DNA of 64,000 bases from JBGRPZ01 sp041725955 (lineage in GTDB: Bacteria; Bacteroidota; Bacteroidia; Bacteroidales; JBGRPZ01). The notes beneath the pieces are model-generated. The model had not been told where the DNA came from and searched no databases. It saw nothing but the letters and a program-made list of their open reading frames with translations. The translations under genes and the position numbers were made by a program. How positions within the stretch are numbered: the stretch's first letter is position 1; each line of letters begins with the position of its first letter. The stretch is taken from positions 1 to 64,000 of the forward strand of contig JBGRQE010000010.1 in the NCBI GenBank assembly GCA_041725955.1, written 5' to 3'. Shown in pieces: positions 27,706-37,083 of the stretch.

Positions 27706-28004
27706 TGTAATCCCCTTTTTGAATAATGATTAAGTTGTAGAATTTCTTTTTTTGCTTTGTTAACAAAAAAAGGAAAGTAATCTTTTACTTAAAGAACTTT
27801 TTTGATTTTTAAAACGATATTTCTACAAAAATAATGCATATTTCATTTTAAATAAATAGAAATAGAATTATTTATGTTTTCTTTAATCTACACCTTATAT
27901 TATATTAATATTAGTGAAAATTCAGCATAAAGTATGCATTTACATAGTATATATGCGATGTTTTATAAAAACATATGTTGTGCTTTTTTACAGATTGCTT
28001 GTTT

Positions 28005-28973
28005 TTATTTATTGTTTAGAAGAGGGTGGTAATCCCCTTGTAAACCAATAGGGTTCATGTTTCTTATTTGATGTACCAAATGTATGCTTTTTGCAGCATC
28101 TTGAATTCGGAAACCTTTATTGGTAATTATTTTTTGATATGACTGTGTGTGCAAGTCGGTAAAGCCTCCTGAAAATTCAATTTCCTTCCCATTTATAGTT
28201 ATAGATCTATATGTTCTTTGCTGATTATCTCTAGCTATTTTAGGTAAATCGTTAGAGTCGATACTTAATATCCATCGGACTCTAGCATTTTTCAACTCAA
28301 TATATCCTGCAGCTTTATGCTGGCTGGAGTGGTGCATCTGTAAACTCTCTACTGGACCAAAAATATGCATAAGCATATCAAAGAAGTGAATACCAATATT
28401 TGTTGCAACACCTCCAGATTTAGATTCATTGCCTTTCCAGCTTATATCATACCATTTTCCTCTGCTGGTGATATATGAAAGATCTACTTCATACTTTTCC
28501 TTTAAGCCTTTATCTGAAGCTTTTTTTACTTCGTCTTTAATTTTGATTATTTCTGGATGTAGTCTTAACTGAAGAATTGTAAATATTTCTTTTTCATATT
28601 CTTTTTCAATTTCAATTAAGCCATCCAGATTCCATGGGTTTAATACCAATGGTTTTTCGCAAATAGCATTTGCTTGATTTCTTAAGGCAAGGCGTATATG
28701 TGCATCATGCAGATAGTTGGGAGAGCATATGCTTACAAAATCTATTTTTTCTTCAGGTATTCTTGATTTCTTGTATAAATGCCTGTCGAATCTCTCTGGT
28801 TCAAGAAAAAATGAAGCTTGCGGAAAGAAAGAATCAATAATTCCAACACTATCAAATGGATCTAGAGCTGCTGTTAGTATATTGTTTGTTTCTTTTATCG
28901 CTTTCATGTGGCGTGGGGCAATATAGCCTGCAGCACCTATTAACGCAAAATTGAGAGATTCTTTTGGTTTCAT
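28005..28973 (-). CDS. Gfo/Idh/MocA oxidoreductase, WlbA/WbpB-like nucleotide-sugar dehydrogenase
   Basis: A 322-residue protein with an N-terminal Rossmann fold: NFALIGAAGYIAPRHMKAIK at about residues 8-27, then VGIIDSFFPQASFF, SICSPNYLHDAHI and a CEKPLVLNPWN block at about 104. The C-terminal half has GVATNIGIHFFDMLMHIFG with the family His. These blocks match my memory of WlbA/WbpB, which oxidises UDP-GlcNAcA to the 3-keto form on the way to diacetamido-mannuronic acid for O-antigen. The partner genes (acetyl- and aminotransferase) are not nearby. Assignment to the family is good, substrate is probable. Confidence 0.75.
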   Translation of the reverse strand: MKPKESLNFALIGAAGYIAPRHMKAIKETNNILTAALDPFDSVGIIDSFFPQASFFLEPERFDRHLYKKSRIPEEKIDFVSICSPNYLHDAHIRLALRNQANAICEKPLVLNPWNLDGLIEIEKEYEKEIFTILQLRLHPEIIKIKDEVKKASDKGLKEKYEVDLSYITSRGKWYDISWKGNESKSGGVATNIGIHFFDMLMHIFGPVESLQMHHSSQHKAAGYIELKNARVRWILSIDSNDLPKIARDNQQRTYRSITINGKEIEFSGGFTDLHTQSYQKIITNKGFRIQDAAKSIHLVHQIRNMNPIGLQGDYHPLLNNK

Positions 28974-29061
28974 ACCTTTTATGATTTGATATGCAAAGAT
29001 AGAAGAAAATTGATTTGTGGTTTTTAAATCCAGGTATGAGCTATTATAAGGATATTAGATT

Positions 29062-29090
29062 ACCAGGTAGAATTTTTAATTCTACCTGGT
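29062..29090 (-). terminator. Terminator of prfB
   Basis: Stem ACCAGGTAGAATT / AATTCTACCTGGT with a short loop, 15 bp past the prfB stop on the minus strand. Few T follow, but the stem is strong and perfect. Confidence 0.65.
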
Positions 29091-29104
29091 ATATGATATT
29101 GAGA

Positions 29105-30194
29105 TTAATCTCCTCCAAATTCCATAAGATAAGACTTTATAAAATCATTCAGATCACCATCCATAACAGCTTGTACGTTTGATGATTCAAAATTGGTTCT
29201 TAAGTCTTTGACCATTTTATAGGGGTGCATTACATAAGATCGTATTTGAGAACCCCATTCAATTTTTTTCTTACCACTTTCGATTACTGCAGTAGCTTCA
29301 TTGCGTTTACGCATTTCTATTTCATAGAGTTGCGACTTTAGCATTTGCATTGCTTTTTCACGATTCTGCAGTTGCGAACGAGTTTCCTGACATTCGATTA
29401 CCAAACCAGAGGGAGCATGACGAAGACGAACAGCAGTTTCTACTTTATTTACATTTTGTCCTCCAGGGCCACTCGAACGGAAAGTATCCCAACTAATTTC
29501 AGAAGGGCTAACTATAATTTCAATGTTGTCGTCAACCACTGGATATGTATAGACAGATGCAAATGATGTATGGCGTCGATTTGCTGAGTCAAAAGGCGAT
29601 AATCGTACCAATCTGTGTACTCCATTTTCACCCTTTAAGTATCCAAAGGCAAAATCACCATCAAATTCTAAAGAGCATGATTTAATTCCTGCAACATCAC
29701 CTTCCTGTACATCGAGTATTTTTGTTTTCAGATTATTACGCTCACCATATCGTATATACATACGCATTAGCATTTGAGCCCAATCCTGACTTTCAGTACC
29801 TCCAGCACCAGAATTTATATTAATGATACATCCAAGGCGATCTTCTTCAGCTCCTAGCATGTTTAAGAATTCAAGTTCTTCAACATTTTTTGTTACTAAT
29901 TCGAATTGAGCATCTAAATCTTCTTGAGTTCCTTCGCCCATTTCAAAAAATTCTATCATAACATTTAGGTCGTCATAAGAAGCAGTTGCTTTATCGTATA
30001 ATTCGGTCCATTGTTTTTTGTCTCGAATTTGCTTTAAAACAGATTCTGCATTTTTGGGATCGTCCCAGAAGTTAGGATCTTGAGTTTTTTCTTCTTCTTC
30101 ACTTATTTCCATCAACTTTCTGTCGATGTCAAAGATACCTCCTCAAGGCTTCTTGCCTTTTTCCTAGTTCTTTTACTTGATCTTGAGTAAACAT
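29105..30194 (-). CDS. prfB: Peptide chain release factor 2, expressed by programmed +1 frameshift
   Basis: Two frames form one gene. Frame 0 starts at ATG 30194 and codes 21 residues up to TGA at 30131-30129. Before the stop lies AGGAGG-TAT-CTT-TGA-C, the classic slip site with internal Shine-Dalgarno. A +1 shift at CTT then continues DIDRK... to 29105, giving about 362 residues, the normal RF2 size. The GGQ motif is in SGPGGQNVNKVETAVRL and the stop-codon reading motif SPF in RLVRLSPFDSANRRHTSF. RF2 ends translation at UGA and UAA, and the slip feeds back on RF2 level. It lies 35 bp downstream of recX on the same strand. Confidence 0.95.
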
Positions 30195-30229
30195 TTCTAA
30201 GTTATTTGTTTGAATATTTATGCGCAAAG

Positions 30230-30685
30230 TTAAACCAAATCTTCCATATCCAATGTTTTCCAAATGATATCCATCTCAAAGCCTTTAGAATGTAGCCAAG
30301 CTGCAACTTTTTGTTTGCGTTGAAATTCATTTTCTGCTTTTACAGTTTTCTTTTGAATCAAATTTAGAACAGTTTGTAAATAATCTTCTTCATTGATTTC
30401 ATTCAAGGCTTGTTCGGCAATTTCTTTGTCAATGCCTTTTTGTTTAAGCATTACGAATATCTTCTTCTTGCCCCATTTGTTATAAGTAAATTTGCTTCGT
30501 ACATAAGAATTTGCAAAGCGCTGGTCATCAATAAATTTTTCATCAATCAGTTGATTTATTATTGAATCTATATCGTTAGGGAAGGCTCCCCAATTTACTA
30601 GTTTTTCTTTTATATCATTTGAGCATCTTTCTTGGTAGGCACAGTATTTCATTGCTTTTGCAAGTAGCTTTTTGTTGTTATCCAT
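30230..30685 (-). CDS. recX: RecX family regulatory protein
   Basis: A 151-residue, highly charged helical protein of normal RecX size. Three repeated three-helix units are visible; YCAYQERCSNDIKEKLVNWG is the first and FIDDQRFANSYVRSKFTYNKWGKKKI the second, with the conserved (D/E)xRFA. RecX binds RecA filaments and dampens recombination. recA is not in the window. The gene is 35 bp upstream of prfB and probably shares a transcript with it. Confidence 0.85.
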   Translation of the reverse strand: MDNNKKLLAKAMKYCAYQERCSNDIKEKLVNWGAFPNDIDSIINQLIDEKFIDDQRFANSYVRSKFTYNKWGKKKIFVMLKQKGIDKEIAEQALNEINEEDYLQTVLNLIQKKTVKAENEFQRKQKVAAWLHSKGFEMDIIWKTLDMEDLV

Positions 30686-31088
30686 TTGTTTCGTATTTCG
30701 TTGATTCGTATTTTGTTGATTCGTGTATTGTGTTTTGGATTTTGACCTTCCTTAAATATGGTCGACAGAAAAGTACGAATAAATATTTTTCTAAATTTTA
30801 TTTTTAAGATTACTTATCAACGATAAACAAAAAAGAGACCCTGATGTAAATTCTGTCTCCATTTCATGTTCAATATAACAAAGGAAACATTTTGTGTTTT
30901 ACATATCGAGCTATTTAAATGGCATACTAATTTAACGGAGTTTCACTATATTGAACTTACGTTAAATAATTATTTTTCTCGATTTATTTTATACCCTATT
31001 TGAAAAATGTCAGGTAGAGTATCCTTTCAATTACTTCAATGTAAAAATATTGTAAATTCGGCCTCGATTTAATAAGAGTTTACGATTT
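30686..31088. other. Intergenic region between recX and the CPBP gene
   Basis: About 400 bp between divergent genes. It holds a direct repeat with GTTGATTCGT units (30694-30723) that is related to one at 48284. It also holds a perfect 8-bp inverted repeat ATTTAACG / CGTTAAAT with a 22-nt loop at 30930-30967. A -7-like TAAATTCG lies just upstream of the CPBP gene. No short gene is evident. Confidence 0.45.
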
Positions 31089-32003
31089 ATGAAACGATTA
31101 ATTTCTCCTTTTTTAAAGGACAAGCCACAGTTTCTACAGTTTTTGGTTTTCTTATTTTTTGCTGTAGGATTTGTGCTTATTTTTATGGCTTTAGGAGCTG
31201 TAGTTACAACTGTTTTAGGTATTGATGCGGGACTAGATGGAGGAACTCCTGGACCCGAGCATAGAGCGGGTTTAATTATTTTCCAGTTGGCAAGTCAACT
31301 CGGTTTATTTATTGCTCCAGTCCTTTTATTTGCTGTTTTTGTATCAGAATCTCCACGAAAGTATTTAGGTTTAAAGAAACCTACTCACTTGAGTAAGATT
31401 GGTATTGCTGTTATTACAATGATTGTAAGTTTACCATTAATTGGATGGTTAGGTGGAATAAATTCGCAAATGCATTTGCCAGAATCGATGTCTGGAATTG
31501 AGGAATGGATGCGTAATAGTGAAGAGTCGGCAGCCAAGACCATTAATATGATTTTAAATGTAAAGACCTTTGGTGCTTTTCTAGTAAATTTATTAATTGT
31601 TGCTATTATTCCTGGGATTGGCGAAGAGTTAGTTTTCCGTGGAATTATCCAAAAGATGCTACTTAAGTGGAGTAAGAACACCCATTTGGCAGTGTGGTTA
31701 ACCGCTATTGTATTCAGTGCAATTCATATGCAGTTTTTCGGATTTCTTCCCCGATTATTTTTAGGAGCTATTTTGGGGTATATATTTGTTTACTCAGGTT
31801 CTTTATGGGTATCCATGTTATGTCACTTTTTTAATAATGCATTGGTTGTTGTGGTCATTTATTTCTCTAATGTAAGAGGAGTTGAAGACCCCGCAAAAAG
31901 TGCAGAGATTGATTTTAACAATTATGTTGTTGTTATTAGTGTATTTGTAATCATCTTTTTATTAAGATATTTAAAGAAAGGGAGTGTGCCTGGAAGGAAG
32001 TAA
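31089..32003 (+). CDS. CPBP family intramembrane metalloprotease
   Basis: A 304-residue membrane protein with about eight hydrophobic segments. It carries the three CPBP (Abi/CAAX-protease) motifs: EELVFRG at about residues 179-185, a His in AIHMQFFGF at about 213, and SMLCHFFNNAL near 245. The EExxxR motif and the two His are the proposed active site inside the membrane. The family includes CAAX prenyl proteases and bacteriocin self-immunity proteins; the substrate here is unknown. A strong bidirectional terminator separates it from the convergent exbD gene. Confidence 0.85.
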   Translation: MKRLISPFLKDKPQFLQFLVFLFFAVGFVLIFMALGAVVTTVLGIDAGLDGGTPGPEHRAGLIIFQLASQLGLFIAPVLLFAVFVSESPRKYLGLKKPTHLSKIGIAVITMIVSLPLIGWLGGINSQMHLPESMSGIEEWMRNSEESAAKTINMILNVKTFGAFLVNLLIVAIIPGIGEELVFRGIIQKMLLKWSKNTHLAVWLTAIVFSAIHMQFFGFLPRLFLGAILGYIFVYSGSLWVSMLCHFFNNALVVVVIYFSNVRGVEDPAKSAEIDFNNYVVVISVFVIIFLLRYLKKGSVPGRK

Positions 32004-32018
32004 TATTTACACTTACAA

Positions 32019-32050
32019 AAAAAAGGGAGTGATTTTTCACTCCCTTTTTT
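32019..32050. terminator. Bidirectional terminator
   Basis: Perfect 14-bp stem AAAAAAGGGAGTGA / TCACTCCCTTTTTT with a 4-nt loop between the CPBP gene and the convergent exbD gene. A/T runs on both sides make it work in both directions. Confidence 0.9.
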
Positions 32051-32071
32051 GGTTATATATAAAAAGATAAA

Positions 32072-32545
32072 TTATTTCTTTTTACTATCCTCCTTTTTAC
32101 GAGTAGAGTAATTGATTTTCAAAGCATTTACTTTACGTAATTCTTGCTTAATATCAGTTACAACGCCCATTTTTGTTTCACTATGTACTTTCAATGAAGT
32201 GGTTAGAAGTTTACGATCTGCCTCATCGCGAGAAAGTCTTTCTTGCTCAACGAATTCTGGAATATCTTTAACATCTGCATATACATCATTTAACTGAATA
32301 CGAGATTCAGTACCATACTGAATTGTGTTGGTTGGAGGTCCAACATATATAAATGATACCAAAGACTTACGCTCTAGTTTTTGAACTTCAGTAGCTTCAG
32401 GTGCTTTGATTTTTACTTTCAAAGTAACCTCACGCATTACGGTAGTAACCATAAAGAAGAATAAGAGCATATAGATGATATCAGGCAAAGACGAGGTACT
32501 AATTGCTGGTACCGATGTGTCTTTTTTGTCTTTAAACTTACTCAT
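32072..32545 (-). CDS. exbD: ExbD/TolR biopolymer transport protein (second copy)
   Basis: A 157-residue ExbD with a short cytoplasmic head, one transmembrane helix (about residues 20-40, PDIIYMLLFFFMVTT) with the proton-path Asp22, and a periplasmic domain of about 110 residues that ends in a Lys-rich tail. It starts 1 bp after the stop of the upstream exbD. With ExbB it uses the proton gradient to power TonB or a TolA-like partner; Bacteroidota often have two exbD genes in one operon. It is the last gene of a four-gene operon. Confidence 0.88.
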   Translation of the reverse strand: MSKFKDKKDTSVPAISTSSLPDIIYMLLFFFMVTTVMREVTLKVKIKAPEATEVQKLERKSLVSFIYVGPPTNTIQYGTESRIQLNDVYADVKDIPEFVEQERLSRDEADRKLLTTSLKVHSETKMGVVTDIKQELRKVNALKINYSTRKKEDSKKK

Positions 32546-32546
32546 C

Positions 32547-33125
32547 TTAGTTTCCTCCTATATTTTCAGGTTCAGCCTCTGAAATTCTCATTGGATAAGC
32601 TTTGTTTATAGCTTTGATCTTGTCCTCTTCGGTAAGTTTTTCATAGCTAACACCAAATCTTTCCTTTGAAAGTTCGTCTCTAAGTTCATTAACCGCTGCA
32701 GCCAATTCGTTCTGAACAGAAATGTACATCTCGTAAGAAGTACCACGGTCATTCTTTAGAGAAACTACGGCATTTTTAGTAACATATATATCTCCTAACG
32801 GTCCAATATTCTCAACCTTAGTTTCAGGATATGCTTCATTTCCTGGATGAGGTGTAAAGAAATCTTTCGCTTCCGCTCTGAGGTTCGAAATATCGGCAGC
32901 TTTTCCTTCAACAGCCAACATATCTGAACTATTCACAAGAACTTTCAGAATGTTTCGCTGGTTTACGTCTGTTTCTTCCTGATTCTTTTCTACTGGTGGA
33001 GGTAGCTTTCTAGAGATACCTGTATCCACATCCATAGTTGTTGTTACCAAGAAGAAGATCAAAAGCAAGAAAGCAATGTCGGCATTCGAACTCGCATTAA
33101 TTTCTGGTGTTGGTCTTCTAGGCAT
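32547..33125 (-). CDS. exbD: ExbD/TolR biopolymer transport protein (first copy)
   Basis: A 192-residue ExbD: cytoplasmic start PRRPTPEINASSNADIAF, transmembrane helix about residues 14-32 with Asp16, and a longer periplasmic domain (LPPPVEKN onward). It differs from the next gene in length and sequence, so the pair may form a mixed complex. It lies 6 bp after the small membrane protein gene and overlaps no other frame. Family role is energy coupling for outer-membrane transport. Confidence 0.88.
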   Translation of the reverse strand: MPRRPTPEINASSNADIAFLLLIFFLVTTTMDVDTGISRKLPPPVEKNQEETDVNQRNILKVLVNSSDMLAVEGKAADISNLRAEAKDFFTPHPGNEAYPETKVENIGPLGDIYVTKNAVVSLKNDRGTSYEMYISVQNELAAAVNELRDELSKERFGVSYEKLTEEDKIKAINKAYPMRISEAEPENIGGN

Positions 33126-33131
33126 AAGAAG

Positions 33132-33566
33132 TTATTTAAAGATTCTCATTATATTGGTAACGACAATTGAAAGAATAGCTATACCTAATGCAAAATAGGT
33201 TAAGATAATTCCAGTGCCGACCCATTTACTGTCTCCTGCGGTTAATTTATATTCAGTAACCTGCTTAGCAGTCAAAGAATCACCAGCCAATGCGTACGCA
33301 ATAATAACAAGTACAATAAGTCCAGCAATTCCAATTAAAGTGGTCATTGCTCCTTTAGGATTGGAAATAAGGTTTCCTACTGATCCTAAAATTGCTACAA
33401 CAGCGGTTACAGCTATCAAGATATAGCCATAGATTAAGATTGTATCGAATATAGAATTGTTGTTGTCATCAAGGTTGCTGAATAAGTAAACAACTCCGAT
33501 AACGACAGACACTCCTAGCAAAAGATACAATAGATATTGTGGTATTTTTGATAATTTGTCGTTCAT
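33132..33566 (-). CDS. Hypothetical membrane protein of the ExbB/ExbD operon
   Basis: A 144-residue protein with four hydrophobic segments (about residues 9-30, 40-62, 70-90, 118-140) and no known motif. It sits between exbB and exbD with gaps of 8 and 6 bp, a position I associate with Bacteroidota ExbBD operons. The position suggests a part of the proton-driven complex. Function unproven. Confidence 0.7.
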   Translation of the reverse strand: MNDKLSKIPQYLLYLLLGVSVVIGVVYLFSNLDDNNNSIFDTILIYGYILIAVTAVVAILGSVGNLISNPKGAMTTLIGIAGLIVLVIIAYALAGDSLTAKQVTEYKLTAGDSKWVGTGIILTYFALGIAILSIVVTNIMRIFK

Positions 33567-33574
33567 AATGTCAA

Positions 33575-34414
33575 TTACTTTTTGTATTCGTTAAGGATAT
33601 CTATGAAAGTGATAGAGCTATCTTCCATGTCATTTACAATGCTATCAACTTTAGATACGATGTAATTGTAAAAGATTTGTAGAATAATAGCAACGATAAG
33701 ACCGAATACAGTGGTAAGAAGCGCAACTTTAATACCAGAAGCAACAACGGTAGGAGAAATATCACCAGCAGCAGCAATATCATCAAATGCACCAATCATA
33801 CCAATTACAGTACCCATGAAACCAAGCATTGGAGCCAAAGCGATAAACAATGAAATCCAGCTTAATCCACTTTCTAAACGACCAGTAAGAACACCACCGT
33901 AAGAAACGATTGATTTTTCTACCTCATTAAGACCCTCTTCATAACGCTCTAACCCCTGAACAAAGATTCCTCCAACAGGACCTTTTACGTTACGACATTC
34001 TTCTTTAGCCTTTTCAATTCCACCAGACTGAAGAGCAGCCTCAACCTTGTTTAATAACTTCTTAGTGTTGATGGTAGAAAGATTCAAATAAATAATTCTT
34101 TCAATACAAATTGCAAGACCTAAAATCAAGGCAATAAGTACAATACCCATAAATACAGGACCACCATCAATAAATTGATCCTTAATTACTTGGTGATAAG
34201 ATTCTTTTTCTGCAGGAGCATCTACTTTCTTTTCAGTAGCAGCTACATCTTTAGCAATAGCAACTTCTTTTACAGTGTCAGATGGCTTTGCTTGATCTTG
34301 TACAGTTTCGGTCGCCTCAACAGAAGTACCCTCTTGATCCTGAGCAAGAGCAAAATTTGATGCTCCGAAAGTTAGCATTCCTGCTATCGTTAAAAAAGCA
34401 ATTAATCTTTTCAT
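33575..34414 (-). CDS. exbB: MotA/TolQ/ExbB proton channel family protein
   Basis: A 279-residue protein with a signal-like N-terminus (MKRLIAFLTIAGMLTF...) and then an Ala/Glu/Lys-rich extension of about 50 residues. The MotA/TolQ/ExbB core follows, with three transmembrane segments: FMGIVLIALILGLAICIERII, then the pair near WISLFIALAPMLGFMGTVIGMI and VALLTTVFGLIVAIILQIF. It forms the channel that couples proton flow to ExbD. The extension with a possible signal peptide is common in Bacteroidota. It is the first gene of the operon. Confidence 0.88.
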   Translation of the reverse strand: MKRLIAFLTIAGMLTFGASNFALAQDQEGTSVEATETVQDQAKPSDTVKEVAIAKDVAATEKKVDAPAEKESYHQVIKDQFIDGGPVFMGIVLIALILGLAICIERIIYLNLSTINTKKLLNKVEAALQSGGIEKAKEECRNVKGPVGGIFVQGLERYEEGLNEVEKSIVSYGGVLTGRLESGLSWISLFIALAPMLGFMGTVIGMIGAFDDIAAAGDISPTVVASGIKVALLTTVFGLIVAIILQIFYNYIVSKVDSIVNDMEDSSITFIDILNEYKK

Positions 34415-34695
34415 AGTTAACCTTTATTGATTTTGAATAAGTAAATGTTTGTTATTTAACTCTTTTTATTGCTTGTCGTAATTAATATATCAGCCTATTC
34501 AATAAGATAGGCAAATATAAATATTTATTGGAAAAATGCCAGTTTCGTCAGTCGTATAATCGTCTCCCAATGATAAAAACAACTCCCTTTATAACAGAAA
34601 ACTACACCTCTGTATTGTGTGCGTATTTTACCATTTTTGTCATTACCCCTGGCCTTTTTTACAATCTTACGGCCCCAAATTTATGAAAAAAATTA

Positions 34696-35724
34696 TCAAA
34701 TTGTAATTTCTCCTCTAAGGGAGTTTTGAAAATATGATTTAATTTCGTTTTTGTCTAAGTTTAAACCCAATAGATACATGAGTTTTGCAAGTGCTGATTC
34801 GGTAGTTATATCATAACCTCCAATAACTCCAACTTTACCCATATCTACACTCGCTTCGTATTTCCCGATTTGTACGGTTCCTGCCTTACACTGTGTAACA
34901 TTGAAAATCATCAAACCTCTGTCTGAAGCTTCTTGTAATAAATCTATAAACCATTTTTCGGTAGGAGCATTTCCTGAACCAAATGTTTCTAGAATCAACG
35001 CTTTCAATCCTGGAGTTTCTAAGACTGATTTAACAAAGTTCTTAGGCATTCCTGGATATAGTTTTAGTAAAGCCACATTAGTATCAAGCTTTTTGTGTAC
35101 TTTCAATCGCTTGAAGTTTGGCTTGCGAATACAAGATTTGCTATACTTTATATAAATACCTGCATTTGCCAATGCCGGAAAGTTTCCAGAATAAAATGCA
35201 TTAAAATTCTCTGCATTTAGTTTTGTGGTTCTGTTTCCTCTTAATAATTGGTTTTCAAAATATACTGATACCTCAGGAACTAATGGTGTTTTATCTTCAG
35301 ATGCAGCAGCAATTTCTATTGCGGTAAGAAAATTTTCGCGGCCATCAGTACGAATAGCATCGATTGGAAGCTGCGAACCTGTTAAGATTACAGGTTTGTT
35401 TAAATTTTCAAGCATAAAACTTAGTGCCGAGGCTGTGTATGACATAGTGTCTGAGCCATGTAGAATTACAAAACCATCATAGTTTTCATATTCATCTTCG
35501 ATAACTGATGCAAGCTTAACCCAAAAATCAGGGTTCATATCAGATGAGTCAATCAATGGATCAAATGAATGATAATCAATCTGGTGATCAAAACGCTTGA
35601 GCATAGGAAGCTTTTCATACATCTTTTCGAAATTAAAAGGCTTTAATGCTCCAGAATGTGGGCAAACCATCATTCCAATGGTTCCACCAGTATAAATTAC
35701 CAATATGCGGGCTTTTTCTTTCAT
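34696..35724 (-). CDS. ansA: Type I L-asparaginase
   Basis: About 342 residues from the ATG at 35724 (a GTG lies at 35730). The two catalytic blocks are visible: VIYTGGTIGM near residue 10 with the nucleophile Thr, and FVILHGSDTMSYTASALSFML near residue 80 with the Thr-Lys-Asp triad region. No signal peptide, so it is the cytoplasmic type I enzyme that splits asparagine to aspartate and ammonia. It is the second gene of a likely operon with the TatD gene. Downstream a 280-bp gap separates it from the exbB operon. Confidence 0.88.
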   Translation of the reverse strand: MKEKARILVIYTGGTIGMMVCPHSGALKPFNFEKMYEKLPMLKRFDHQIDYHSFDPLIDSSDMNPDFWVKLASVIEDEYENYDGFVILHGSDTMSYTASALSFMLENLNKPVILTGSQLPIDAIRTDGRENFLTAIEIAAASEDKTPLVPEVSVYFENQLLRGNRTTKLNAENFNAFYSGNFPALANAGIYIKYSKSCIRKPNFKRLKVHKKLDTNVALLKLYPGMPKNFVKSVLETPGLKALILETFGSGNAPTEKWFIDLLQEASDRGLMIFNVTQCKAGTVQIGKYEASVDMGKVGVIGGYDITTESALAKLMYLLGLNLDKNEIKSYFQNSLRGEITI

Positions 35725-35754
35725 CACCACTGTGTTCTTAAAACTATTATATCC

Positions 35755-36534
35755 TTATATATCTTCAATTTGGAATAACTCCAAAGCGTTATTACTTGTT
35801 ACTTTAGCAACCTCTTCGAGACTACACTCTTTAATTTCTGCCATCTTTTGTGCTATATAAGTTACATATGCACTCTGGTTTCTTTTGCCCCTAAATGGCA
35901 TTGGTGTTAAAAATGGTGAATCGGTTTCTAAGACCAAATGTTTAAGATCGATATTTTTTACGATTTCTGGTAAATTAGATTTCTTGAAGGTTAACACTCC
36001 TCCAATTCCCATTTTGAAACCCCAATCGATAATTCTTTTTGCATCATTTTCGTCACCACTGAAACAGTGAAAAATTCCTTTTAACTTGGGATTGTTAAAT
36101 TCGTCAATGACGTTGAAAATTTCAGGAAATGATTCGCGCGAGTGAATGGCTACGGGCAGGTCGTAGTGCACAGCCAGTTCTAATTGGTGTCGCAATGCAA
36201 TCTTTTGTTCCTTTGCATAAGTTTTATCCCAATACAAATCTATCCCAATTTCACCTATACCTATATATATATCTTTTTTTTCAAGTTCTTGCTCAACACG
36301 TTTTAATTCTTCTTTATAATTTTCTTTAACCGATGTAGGGTGTAATCCTGCCATCGGGAAGCAGTTTTTTGGAAATTCTTTACAAAGAAGTAATTGTGCC
36401 TCAATAGTATCACTGTCTATAGATGGCAGTAACATATATTTTACATGCTTATCAATTGCATTTTTGATAACTTCCTTTCTATCTTCTTTATATTCTTCGA
36501 GATAGAGATGCGTATGTGTATCAATTAACATCAT
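35755..36534 (-). CDS. tatD: TatD family metal-dependent hydrolase
   Basis: About 259-260 residues from the ATG at 36534 or 36531; the frame is open to 36570 but the upstream part has no family likeness. Metal-binding motifs: IDTHTHLY at the start, a Glu in IGIGEIGID at about 90, His in LPVAIHSRE near 125, HCFSGD near 150 and LVLETDSPFL near 195. TatD-type enzymes are 3'-5' exonucleases on DNA or RNA. It is 30 bp upstream of ansA. Confidence 0.85.
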   Translation of the reverse strand: MMLIDTHTHLYLEEYKEDRKEVIKNAIDKHVKYMLLPSIDSDTIEAQLLLCKEFPKNCFPMAGLHPTSVKENYKEELKRVEQELEKKDIYIGIGEIGIDLYWDKTYAKEQKIALRHQLELAVHYDLPVAIHSRESFPEIFNVIDEFNNPKLKGIFHCFSGDENDAKRIIDWGFKMGIGGVLTFKKSNLPEIVKNIDLKHLVLETDSPFLTPMPFRGKRNQSAYVTYIAQKMAEIKECSLEEVAKVTSNNALELFQIEDI

Positions 36535-36656
36535 TATGCAAAAATAGAAATATTGTTTTTTTATTTTCACTCATTATCACGAAGATTACTATTTAAATAT
36601 GGTTTAAGTAGTGAATTCATTTCGACTTTTGATATATTTTCGGTTATTGATCGTGG

Positions 36657-36755
36657 CTTCGACTCCGCTCAGCCACCGGGTTGGGTTTGTTTAGCCACCG
36701 GTTGGGTTTTTTCAGCGGCATAGGTCCCTGAGCGTAGTCGAAGGGACAGTATCAT
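36657..36755. repeat. Dispersed REP-like repeat, copy 2 (complete)
   Basis: Left end CTTCGACTCCGCTCAG at 36657-36672 pairs with right end CTGAGCGTAGTCGAAG at 36728-36743 (15 of 16). Between them are two CAGCCACCGG(G)TTGGG-type units and CAGCGGCATAGGTC. The tail (36713-36755) is identical to 81-123. The inverted ends make the element able to form a long hairpin. It lies between tatD and a minus-strand gene. Confidence 0.8.
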
Positions 36756-37083
36756 GGCCCTTCCACAAAGGTAGCTTGGGTTTGGTCAAAAAGCTAAGTA
36801 ACATTGCATATTAAAGCTACCTATATGCAGTGTGCTTATTTAGAGGATGTAGACAGAGCGAATTGCTTAATCGCTATATACTTGTTTGAATCATTATTTG
36901 ATAAGTTTTAAATTAAGGAGTGTAAGAACTGCCATAATATAATTGTCGTGTGCCAAGCGTAATTATATAAAAAAGAAAGCCGAATTTCTGTATGACGAGA
37001 AATTTCGGCTTTTCAATCAATAAAATGTAAATCAATAGTTGATAGTATGAATGAAACTAATAGATCTATTTGGATATGAAAAA
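36756..37083. other. Intergenic region after the repeat
   Basis: About 330 bp between the repeat and the 3' end of the CarboxypepD_reg-like gene. It holds a near-perfect hairpin (36976-37013) and nothing else I can support; AT-rich with no usable short ORF. Confidence 0.45.
36976..37013 (-). terminator. Terminator of the CarboxypepD_reg-like gene
   Basis: Stem AAAGCCGAATTTCT / AGAAATTTCGGCTTT with one bulged base and an 8-nt loop. On the minus strand it is followed by CTTTTTTATATAATT. It lies about 70 bp past the stop of the gene at 37084. Confidence 0.75.

Noticed and set aside
30933..30945. 13-mer TAACGGAGTTTCA shared with 47919-47931
   Set aside because: In 64 kb of AT-rich DNA many shared 13-mers are expected by chance; no structure or context supports it.
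36756..37083. Possible tRNA or small RNA after the repeat
   Set aside because: No cloverleaf could be folded by eye; only the terminator hairpin is clear.
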